A stretch of DNA of 26,975 nt from JANQTF01 sp036835375 (GTDB taxonomy: Bacteria > Bacteroidota > Bacteroidia > J057). The notes below the pieces were generated by a model that worked only from the letters and a program-made list of their open reading frames with translations, searched no databases and had not been told where the DNA came from. Position numbers and translations under genes: made by a program. Location of the stretch: assembly GCA_036835375.1 (NCBI GenBank), contig DAITMB010000066.1:1-26975 (forward strand), in the 5' to 3' direction. Below, piece after piece: positions 16,623 through 23,398 of this stretch; the first letter of the stretch is position 1, and each line of letters begins with the position of its first letter.

Positions 16623-17471
16623 TCAATCTTCGATGCAGCAAAGTCCGGCTACTTCCGCTTGGCAAGCCACAATTCGGTTGCGGCTCACGTGGATTTCAGC
16701 CAACAATGACTCCTTTCCCAAGAGATCTTTGGCCAGGACAATGCCTTGGCTCAGGAGTTGGCGCTTTTCGGCCAAGGTGATAGAAGCCAATGCGGTGATC
16801 GGAAATAGACCACTGTGCTCAATGAGGTCTTTGAGATTGCCTTTTTGTGGGTATCGCCACGAGACGAGCCGCATACCAGTACAGGCCCCGTATCGGATGG
16901 CGTCGTCGGTAAAACTGGAGTTGGTGACAATCCAACATTCGAAGCTGCCAGCCGCCCATGAATCTTCTTTTTTCCATGCCTTCACCAAGTCTTGAAATCG
17001 CGCCTGAATGTAAAGGGCTACTTTGACATCAATTCTCTTGGTAGTTGCGTTTCCGAATTTACACTCTATCGAAATTCGCTTGGTGTCTCTTTCTGCCAAT
17101 ACATCCACCTCGTGGGTGACGCACTTGCCGTCCATGCGGATTCCCACGCGGATATCGTAATCAAGGTGACGGAATATTTCCCCGATGTAGGCTTCGAATG
17201 GGTAGCCCGTAGGTCCGAGTTCCATGATGGCCTTGCGCAGCTTGTATCTGGCGGCAGCTGGCCGGGAACGCTTTCGGAGTTCTTGGTAAACCAGTCGATA
17301 GATATCACTGCTTCTCATTTCGGGTTGGAATTGCTCCTCCACTTGAGTGATGATGCGGTGAATTAAACCTTGATTTGCTCCGACTCGTTCCAGCGAGTCG
17401 ATGAGGCGATCAGGTAGAAAAGGCGTTTTTTGGCCATCTGGTTTTGTGACCAGGGGAGTGGATTCTTTCAT
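16623..17471 (-). CDS. ATP-cone plus PD-(D/E)XK nuclease-like (Mrr/RecB-type) protein
   Basis: The N-terminal ~80 residues (VTKPDGQKTPFLPDRLIDSL, through SSDIYRLVYQELRK) match the ATP-cone, the nucleotide-sensing domain best known from ribonucleotide reductase and NrdR. The following region (YPFEAYIGEIFRHLDYDI) leads into a restriction-endonuclease-like core with EVDVLA and ISIECKF. In the 282-residue numbering the putative metal and catalytic residues are D123, E136 and K138. The C-terminus has a helical segment (LAEKRQLLSQGIVLAKDLL). The frame is open to an ATG at 17513, but the ATG at 17471 begins right before the ATP-cone. Function is unknown; a (d)ATP-regulated DNase is an inference. It is a single-gene unit, divergent from ilvD. 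Confidence 0.8.
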   Translation of the reverse strand: MKESTPLVTKPDGQKTPFLPDRLIDSLERVGANQGLIHRIITQVEEQFQPEMRSSDIYRLVYQELRKRSRPAAARYKLRKAIMELGPTGYPFEAYIGEIFRHLDYDIRVGIRMDGKCVTHEVDVLAERDTKRISIECKFGNATTKRIDVKVALYIQARFQDLVKAWKKEDSWAAGSFECWIVTNSSFTDDAIRYGACTGMRLVSWRYPQKGNLKDLIEHSGLFPITALASITLAEKRQLLSQGIVLAKDLLGKESLLAEIHVSRNRIVACQAEVAGLCCIED

Positions 17472-17520
17472 CAAAAGGGTGTGAATTAGCGGAGGGCCTG
17501 CAAATTTTACCATGGCTTCT

Positions 17521-17551
17521 AAACATAGGAATAATTAGGAAAACATAGGAA
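17521..17551. repeat. Two 11-bp direct repeats 20 bp apart in the nuclease/ilvD divergent region
   Basis: AAACATAGGAA occurs at 17521-17531 and again at 17541-17551, with a related TTAGGA between them, so AGGA recurs every 10 bp. One helical-turn spacing is what a multimeric DNA-binding protein would use. On the minus strand the copies also read TATGTTT, close to a -7 element for the nuclease-like gene. Confidence 0.55.
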
Positions 17552-17569
17552 GTGGGTGCTATAAATAAG

Positions 17570-17602
17570 TCCAAACCTGTTTGGAATTATGCCGCTATCG
17601 GC
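17570..17602 (+). promoter_or_regulatory. Two adjacent dyads in the ilvD leader
   Basis: TCCAAAC-CT-GTTTGGA (17570-17585) is a perfect 7+2+7 dyad. GCCG-CTAT-CGGC (17591-17602) follows five bases later as a 4-bp hairpin. The first could be an operator; together they could form leader RNA structure. There is no T-tract after them, so a classical attenuator terminator is not supported. Confidence 0.4.
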
Positions 17603-17620
17603 TTGATATTGATCTCTGAA

Positions 17621-17634
17621 GGAGGAAAATGTGA
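17621..17634 (+). promoter_or_regulatory. Strong Shine-Dalgarno placed before ATGTGA / GTG
   Basis: GGAGG (17621-17625) is followed by ATG-TGA (17629-17634), a start codon immediately followed by stop. An overlapping GTG (17631) is in frame with ilvD and would add 25 hydrophobic residues. Either an alternative ilvD start or a start-stop upstream element is possible. Strong SD sequences are uncommon in Bacteroidetes, which makes the placement notable. Confidence 0.45.
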
Positions 17635-17705
17635 TCAATTCATATTTCCTCATTTGCTTTTCCACGCAGAAAATTGCCTGCTCACACTTCATCACATTTA
17701 TCCTC

Positions 17706-19412
17706 ATGATGCTGAATCGTCACAGTAAGGTCGTGACACAGGACGAGACTCAACCGGCCGCACAGGCCATGCTCCACGGCATCGGGTTATCGGAAGAAGA
17801 TCTCACCAAAGCATTGGTGGGCATTGCCTCTACTGGCTATGAAGGCAACACCTGCAACATGCACCTCAACGAACTCGCCAGGGAGGTCAAGAAAGGGGTA
17901 CAAGCGGCAGATTTGATTGGACTAATATTTCACACCATCGGGGTGAGCGATGGGATTTCAATGGGAACGCCCGGCATGAGGTATTCTTTGCCTTCGCGGG
18001 AGATCATTGCCGATTCCATCGAGTCGGTGGTAGGTGCTCATGCCTACGACGGTGTGGTTACGGTGGTGGGCTGCGACAAAAACATGCCTGGGGCGATGTT
18101 GGCGATTTCAAGGCTGGACCGTCCGGCAATATTGGTATATGGTGGCTCGATCGCGTCTGGGAAATATCAGGAGCGTAAACTTGACATCGTGTCGGCTTTT
18201 GAAGCGCTGGGAGAAAAGACTTCGGGGAGCATTTCGCCAGAAGAATTCCGCGAAATTGTGAAGCACGCCTGCCCCAGTGCGGGGGCATGCGGCGGTATGT
18301 ACACAGCCAACACCATGGCTTCGGCGATCGAAGCGCTCGGTATGAGTCTTCCGGGAAGCTCTTCGAGCCCGGCACTCAGCCGGGACAAGGTGGAGGAGTG
18401 TCTTCGTATCGGAAGTGCCATGCGCACCTTGCTAGAAAGAAATCTCTTGCCTTCGCACATCATGACGCGCAAGGCATTTGAAAATGCCATTACCCTTGTC
18501 ATGGCGCTGGGAGGCTCCACCAATGCAGTGCTCCATTTGCTGGCAATGGCTCAGGCAGCGGGCGTATCTTTGGGGTTAAATGATTTTCAAGAGATCAGCG
18601 ATCGCACACCCCTATTGGCAGATCTAAAGCCCAGCGGCAAATACCTCATGGAAGATGTATTTGCCATTGGGGGCATTCCTGCCGTGATGCGAATGCTGCT
18701 GGAAGCCGGGTATCTTCATGGCGATTGCCTCACAGTGACGGGAAAAACGCTGGCGGAAAATGTGGCAGAAGCGCCCTTGCCTGCCGAAAGTCAGCAGGTG
18801 ATTCGGTCTTTGTCTGCACCGCTCAAGCCTTCGGCGCACATTCAGATTTTGTATGGTAATCTTGCCCCTGAAGGTTCTGTAGCAAAAATCACCGGAAAGG
18901 AAGGCGAAACTTTTGAAGGTCCTGCACGGGTGTTCGATTCTGAGCAAGCGGCTAACGATGCCATCATAGCAGGAAAAATTCAGGCTGGGGAAGTGATCGT
19001 GATTCGATATGTCGGTCCCAAAGGAGGTCCTGGCATGCCCGAAATGCTCAAGCCTACCGCTGCGATCATGGGTGCGGGGCTAGGACAGTCTGTAGCCCTG
19101 ATCACTGATGGACGATTTTCTGGAGGAACACACGGATTTGTCGTGGGACATATCACCCCTGAAGCATTCGTTGGTGGACCGATTGCGCTGGTAGAGGAGG
19201 GAGATATCGTGACCATTGATTCGGTTGAGCGGCAGCTGTTTGTCCATCTTGATGCTTCCGAATGGGCTGTTAGGCGCAGCAAATGGGTCGCGCCAGATTT
19301 GCCAGTGCGGCGGGGAGCCCTGGCCAAATATGCCTGGCTTGTGAACTCCGCATCGCAGGGATGCACGACTGATCATCCTCATCCCAGCTCCGTGCCAGCA
19401 CATCAGTCATAA
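17706..19412 (+). CDS. ilvD: Dihydroxy-acid dehydratase
   Basis: IlvD dehydrates 2,3-dihydroxy-isovalerate and -methylvalerate to the 2-keto acids that precede valine and isoleucine. The 568-residue protein carries the likely Fe-S ligand cysteines C50 (GNTCNMHL), C123 (GCDKNMPG) and C195 (CPSAGACGGMYTANTM). The C-terminal part has DGRFSGGTHGFVVGHITPEA. The start is placed at the adjacent ATGs 17706/17709, because MLNRHSKVVTQDETQPAAQ matches the family N-terminus; a GTG at 17631 with a strong SD would give 593 residues. It is first in the ilvD-ilvB-ilvN-ilvC block, but a 450-bp gap separates it from ilvB. Confidence 0.96.
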   Translation: MMLNRHSKVVTQDETQPAAQAMLHGIGLSEEDLTKALVGIASTGYEGNTCNMHLNELAREVKKGVQAADLIGLIFHTIGVSDGISMGTPGMRYSLPSREIIADSIESVVGAHAYDGVVTVVGCDKNMPGAMLAISRLDRPAILVYGGSIASGKYQERKLDIVSAFEALGEKTSGSISPEEFREIVKHACPSAGACGGMYTANTMASAIEALGMSLPGSSSSPALSRDKVEECLRIGSAMRTLLERNLLPSHIMTRKAFENAITLVMALGGSTNAVLHLLAMAQAAGVSLGLNDFQEISDRTPLLADLKPSGKYLMEDVFAIGGIPAVMRMLLEAGYLHGDCLTVTGKTLAENVAEAPLPAESQQVIRSLSAPLKPSAHIQILYGNLAPEGSVAKITGKEGETFEGPARVFDSEQAANDAIIAGKIQAGEVIVIRYVGPKGGPGMPEMLKPTAAIMGAGLGQSVALITDGRFSGGTHGFVVGHITPEAFVGGPIALVEEGDIVTIDSVERQLFVHLDASEWAVRRSKWVAPDLPVRRGALAKYAWLVNSASQGCTTDHPHPSSVPAHQS

Positions 19413-19862
19413 GACTCTTTGACTTGCACCCCGACACTCGAAATTCTGACTTTTCCCTACGTGTCGCATTCCCATTCTGCATGCAACGATTTCGACAGGC
19501 CATCTTCCAGAACCCCCTCCAAATTAACGCTAGATTCTTACTTTGTCCCTTCGGCTAACTTGCTTGAAAATGCTCTGGACAAGCTTTTACACGGATCCTG
19601 CGTCAGGCCCGGCTGTGGATCCCCTCTTCCTGCAGTCTCGCGACATAGGCCGTATGCTCGGTTTTCTATTCGAGTCTGGGTCACTTTCATCCCAGCTTCT
19701 TATGGTCTCCCGACGAGCCAGGATCTTCGATTTGCACAAAATCTCGGTGCAATCTCAAATGATTTGTTTTGTCGGCGTTCCTAAAGACATGTGACAGATG
19801 TTTTTTCGTGGCCTCTTCCTTCGATCCATTAGACTTTACTCGCGTTTTAAAAGACATTATTT
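19413..19862. other. 450-bp non-coding gap between ilvD and ilvB
   Basis: No convincing gene was found on either strand; the short open frames lack family resemblance or protein-like composition. Several dyads occur: CGACAC/GTGTCG in the first 60 bases, GCTTG/CAAGC followed by TTTT at about 19562-19588, CTGGG/CCCAG near 19676, and GATTTGCAC/GTGCAATC at 19729-19754 with one bulge. No leader peptide rich in Ile, Leu or Val codons was identified. It may hold a separate promoter or a structured leader for ilvBNC. Confidence 0.5.
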
Positions 19863-21599
19863 ATGCAAACAAGATCTCAAATCATCATACAGGAACCCAA
19901 GCCCGAATCGGCCCAAATTTCAGGGGCAGAAGCAGTGATTTTGTCTCTTCTCGCCGAAGGAGTAGATACCATGTTTGGCTATCCGGGGGGAGCAATCATG
20001 CCTGTGTACGACGCGCTCTACGGCTACCAAGACCAAATACGGCACATTTTAATGCGTCACGAGCAAGGCGCTACGCACGCTGCGCAAGGATACGCCCGGG
20101 TCACGCGCAAGGTCGGGGTGTGCCTCGTCACCTCGGGGCCCGGTGCCACCAATGTCGTCACAGGAGTGGCAGATGCCATGATGGATTCCACGCCGATGGT
20201 GGTGATCTCAGGCCAGGTAGCAAGTCATTTGCTCGGCACAGACGCGTTTCAAGAGACCGATGTGATCAGCATGACCATGGCAATCACCAAGTGGAATTAT
20301 CAGGTGACAAAAGCCGAGGAAATTCCTCACATTTTGGCCAAAGCCTTTTTCATTGCGAACTCCGGCAGGCCCGGCCCCGTGGTTGTAGATATTTGTAAAG
20401 ATGCCTTATTCGGCAAACTGGATTTCGACTACAAATCTGTCCACAAAGTAGGTTCCTATGATCCCCGCCCTGTGCCTGTGATGGCGCAAGTCCAGGCTGC
20501 CGCTGAGCTGTTGAACAATGCCCAGCGACCCTATTGCTTATTGGGGCACGGCGTGATGGTGTCCGGTGCGCAAGAGCTGTTTCGAGAATTCATTGAAAAA
20601 ACAGGGATTCCTCTCGGGTCCACAATGCAGGGCCTTTCCGCCTTGCGCTCCGACCATCCCTTGCACACCGGCATGTTGGGCATGCATGGCAACTACGGCC
20701 CAAACATTCTTACCAATCAGGCAGATGTGGTCATCGCCATCGGAATGCGATTCGACGATCGCGTGACGGGCGACGTGAAGCGATATTTGACCAATGCCAA
20801 GGTGATTCACATCGAAATAGATCCTTCTGAAATCGACAAGAACATCATGGCAGATGTGCCCTTGCTCGGCGATGCTGGCGACGTTCTGCGGCTCCTCATT
20901 CCGCTGGTGCAACCACGTGAGCATCGGGCTTGGCGGGAGCGATTCTATGAAGCGGATCGGATTGAGTATGAGAAGGTCATCGGAGCTGACATTCACGGCA
21001 AAAGCGAGCACATTCGCATGGCTGAAGTGGTGTATCAACTTTCCGAAAAAACGCAAGGCCTACACACGGTGGTGACTGACGTGGGACAGCATCAAATGGC
21101 CGCCGCGCGGTATTACAAGTTTCACGACACAGATGCCTGGGTCTCCTCGGGCGGCCTCGGCACGATGGGATTTGCTGTGCCTGCGGCTTTTGGTGCCGCA
21201 GTAGCTCGCCCCGATCGACCTGTGCTCTGCTTCGTCGGGGATGGGGCTTTTCAGATGACTTTGCAGGAACTCACCGTGCTGGCCCACGAAAAAGTGCCCG
21301 TCAAGATCGTTCTGCTCAATAATGGGTTTTTGGGAATGGTGCGGCAGTGGCAGGAGCTGTTTTTTGAAAGGCGATATTCCTTTGTCGAAATCCACAACCC
21401 AGACTTCGTCGCAGTAGGGAAGGCCTTTGGCTTAGATGCCGAACGGGTAGATCGCCGCGAAGATCTCTCAGCCGCGCTCGATCGGATGCTGGCCTGCGAA
21501 GGGCCCTTCTTGCTGGAAGTGCGCGTGGAGCAGGAGGCAAACGTATTTCCGATGATTCCCTCAGGTTGTTGTGTGGACGAAGTGATCCTGGAACCATGA
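19863..21599 (+). CDS. ilvB: Acetolactate synthase large (catalytic) subunit
   Basis: This 578-residue ThDP enzyme condenses pyruvate with pyruvate or 2-ketobutyrate, the committed step of valine, leucine and isoleucine synthesis. Visible features are MFGYPGGAIMPVYDALY, the cofactor-activating glutamate E67 in RHEQGATHAAQGYAR, and SGPGATNVVTGVADAMMDS. The ThDP/Mg motif begins GDG (residues 459-461) and ends NNGFLGMVRQWQ. The length is standard. The start MQTRSQIIIQE is the only sensible ATG. Its TGA overlaps the ilvN start (ATGA), which suggests translational coupling with the regulatory subunit. Confidence 0.97.
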   Translation: MQTRSQIIIQEPKPESAQISGAEAVILSLLAEGVDTMFGYPGGAIMPVYDALYGYQDQIRHILMRHEQGATHAAQGYARVTRKVGVCLVTSGPGATNVVTGVADAMMDSTPMVVISGQVASHLLGTDAFQETDVISMTMAITKWNYQVTKAEEIPHILAKAFFIANSGRPGPVVVDICKDALFGKLDFDYKSVHKVGSYDPRPVPVMAQVQAAAELLNNAQRPYCLLGHGVMVSGAQELFREFIEKTGIPLGSTMQGLSALRSDHPLHTGMLGMHGNYGPNILTNQADVVIAIGMRFDDRVTGDVKRYLTNAKVIHIEIDPSEIDKNIMADVPLLGDAGDVLRLLIPLVQPREHRAWRERFYEADRIEYEKVIGADIHGKSEHIRMAEVVYQLSEKTQGLHTVVTDVGQHQMAAARYYKFHDTDAWVSSGGLGTMGFAVPAAFGAAVARPDRPVLCFVGDGAFQMTLQELTVLAHEKVPVKIVLLNNGFLGMVRQWQELFFERRYSFVEIHNPDFVAVGKAFGLDAERVDRREDLSAALDRMLACEGPFLLEVRVEQEANVFPMIPSGCCVDEVILEP

Positions 21600-22201
21600 G
21601 TAGAAACAACCTCGGCTCGACCATCGCTACCCAAGGCGCAGTCAACGGCCATTCTCACCCCCTCCAGCCTACTCCAGTACCCAGCGCAGTGCAGAAAAGC
21701 AATATGGATGTCGAATCATTTACCCTTTCGATTTTTACAGAAAATCGAATCGGGGTGCTCCATCGGATCATCACCATTTTCACCCGGCGGCATCTGAGCA
21801 TCAATAGCTTCACTACCTCCGAGACAGAAGTGCCTGGCATTTTCCGATTTATCGTGGTGCTGGATACCACGCCAGTCATGGCGGAAAAAGTCCGGAAGCA
21901 ACTCGAGAAAATCATCGGTGTGATCCGCGCCTTTGCGCTGCGCGAGGAAGATGTCGTCCATCAAGAGCTCGCTCTTTACAAGATCAGCACCGACAATCTG
22001 GAAAATGGTAAGCTCGAAAAAGTGATTCGCGACAATCATGCCCGTGTGCTCGGCATTGAGAAGGAGTACATCATGATCGAGAAGACGGGTCACCCCGGCG
22101 AGACCATCGATTTGTTTCACAAACTGGCACCTTTTGGCGTGCTAGGATTCTCGCGCTCTGGCACGATTGCCATCTCCAAAAAGCCCTTGCTTCGAGGGTA
22201 A
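21596..22201 (+). CDS. ilvN: Acetolactate synthase small (regulatory) subunit
   Basis: IlvN binds the IlvB catalytic subunit and mediates feedback inhibition by valine. The ACT domain begins FTLSIFTENRIGVLHRIITI and contains SINSFTTSETEVPGI; a second regulatory region follows, with DLFHKLAPFGVLGFSRSGTI near the C-terminus. Starting at the ATG that overlaps the ilvB stop gives 201 residues, including about 36 polar Ser/Pro/Gln-rich residues before MDVESFTLSIF. An internal ATG there (at 21704) would give a conventional N-terminus. The ATGA overlap argues for the upstream start. ilvC follows 45 bp later. Confidence 0.93.
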   Translation: MSRNNLGSTIATQGAVNGHSHPLQPTPVPSAVQKSNMDVESFTLSIFTENRIGVLHRIITIFTRRHLSINSFTTSETEVPGIFRFIVVLDTTPVMAEKVRKQLEKIIGVIRAFALREEDVVHQELALYKISTDNLENGKLEKVIRDNHARVLGIEKEYIMIEKTGHPGETIDLFHKLAPFGVLGFSRSGTIAISKKPLLRG

Positions 22202-22246
22202 CCCTCCTATCTCCCCTTTTTTATCTTGAATTATTTCAAAAAAATT

Positions 22247-23311
22247 ATGGCAAAAATTAATTTTGGCGGTGTAGTCGAAGAGGTCGTCACCCGTGAAGAA
22301 TTTCCCCTGAGCAAAGCCCGCGAAGTGTTGTCGCAAGAAGTCCTCGCCATCCTTGGCTATGGCGTGCAAGGTCCTGCTCAGGCACTCAATATGCGCGACA
22401 ACGGTCTCAACGTCATCATCGGTCAGCGCAAAGGCTCCGCAACCTGGGACAAAGCCCTAGAGGATGGTTGGGTAGAAGGAGAGACTTTGTTTGAGCTGGA
22501 TGAGGCATGTGCGCAGGGCACCATTTTGATGAATTTGCTCTCTGATGCGGGACAAATCGCTACTTGGCCCATGATCAAAAGTCACCTAAGCCCCGGCAAG
22601 TCACTGTATTTTTCGCATGGATTTGGCCTCACCTACCACGACCAGACAGGCATTATTCCGCCCGAAGGAATCGATGTGTTTTTGGCTGCTCCTAAAGGAT
22701 CCGGAACCAGTGTACGCCGGAATTTTCTGGAAGGCGCTGGTATCAATTCCAGTTTTGCGGTGTATCAGGATGCTTCGGGCCGCGCTCGCGAAAAAGCCCT
22801 TGCAGTAGGGATTGGCGTCGGATCAGGATTTTTGTTTGAAACGACCTTCCAAAAGGAAGTTTATAGCGACCTCACAGGCGAGCGCGGGGTGCTCATGGGC
22901 GCCTTGGCTGGCATCATGGAGGCACAGTACGAGTTGCTTCGCAGCAAAGGCCATTCGCCTTCGGAGTCTTTCAACGAGACTGTCGAAGAGCTCACCCAAA
23001 GCTTGATCCGTCTGGTGGCAGAGAACGGCATGGACTGGATGTATGCCAATTGTTCCACCACAGCGCAGCGTGGGGCCCTCGACTGGAAAGACCGTTTTCG
23101 CGACGCGACCAAACCCGTGTTTGCTGAGTTGTATGAGAGTGTAGCTTCCGGCAACGAAGCCAGGATCACCATCGAAGCCAATGCTCGCCCAGACTATCGT
23201 CAAGGATTGGGAAAAGAGCTTTCATTGATTCGCGAATCAGAAATGTGGCAAGCAGGCGCAGCCGTGCGTGCCCTTCGTCCTGAAAATCAGCAAAAGGAAG
23301 CGGTAAAATAG
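22247..23311 (+). CDS. ilvC: Ketol-acid reductoisomerase
   Basis: IlvC isomerises and reduces acetolactate or acetohydroxybutyrate with NAD(P)H. The 354-residue protein has the Rossmann motif GYGVQG (residues 37-42), APKGSGTSVRRNF, SDLTGERGVLMG and FNETVEELTQS. The text closely follows yeast Ilv5 (for example RDNGLNVIIG, NLLSDA, LYFSHGF, INSS, RRGALDW/QRGALDW, RPENQ), a resemblance shared by Bacteroidetes homologues. The ATG at 22247 (MAKINFGG) is chosen over an in-frame TTG seven codons earlier. It is the last gene of the ilv cluster and is followed by a strong hairpin terminator. Confidence 0.97.
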   Translation: MAKINFGGVVEEVVTREEFPLSKAREVLSQEVLAILGYGVQGPAQALNMRDNGLNVIIGQRKGSATWDKALEDGWVEGETLFELDEACAQGTILMNLLSDAGQIATWPMIKSHLSPGKSLYFSHGFGLTYHDQTGIIPPEGIDVFLAAPKGSGTSVRRNFLEGAGINSSFAVYQDASGRAREKALAVGIGVGSGFLFETTFQKEVYSDLTGERGVLMGALAGIMEAQYELLRSKGHSPSESFNETVEELTQSLIRLVAENGMDWMYANCSTTAQRGALDWKDRFRDATKPVFAELYESVASGNEARITIEANARPDYRQGLGKELSLIRESEMWQAGAAVRALRPENQQKEAVK

Positions 23312-23352
23312 CGAGGAATTGGATCGCTCCGCAAGGCGATCATCCCAAACAA

Positions 23353-23386
23353 AAAGACGGACCAGAAACACTTCTGGTCCGTCTTT
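23353..23386. terminator. Bidirectional terminator between ilvC and the GH16 gene
   Basis: A perfect 15-bp stem (23353-23367 with 23372-23386) closes a 4-nt ACAC loop. The arms end in AAA/TTT, and A-rich sequence precedes the left arm, giving a T-rich tail on the minus strand. It serves the converging ilvC (+) and GH16 (-) genes. Confidence 0.85.
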
Positions 23387-23398
23387 GTTGCATCAAAC

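Noticed and set aside
17521..17551. CRISPR-like array
   Set aside because: There are only two 11-bp repeats with a 9-bp spacer; far too short for a CRISPR.
19419..19794. Two overlapping open frames (121 and 83 codons) between ilvD and ilvB
   Set aside because: They have no good start context, no recognisable domain, and overlap each other in different frames. The region is treated as non-coding.
19769..20398. 209-codon plus-strand frame overlapping ilvB
   Set aside because: Most of it is a shifted reading of the ilvB sequence, with Arg/His-rich composition.
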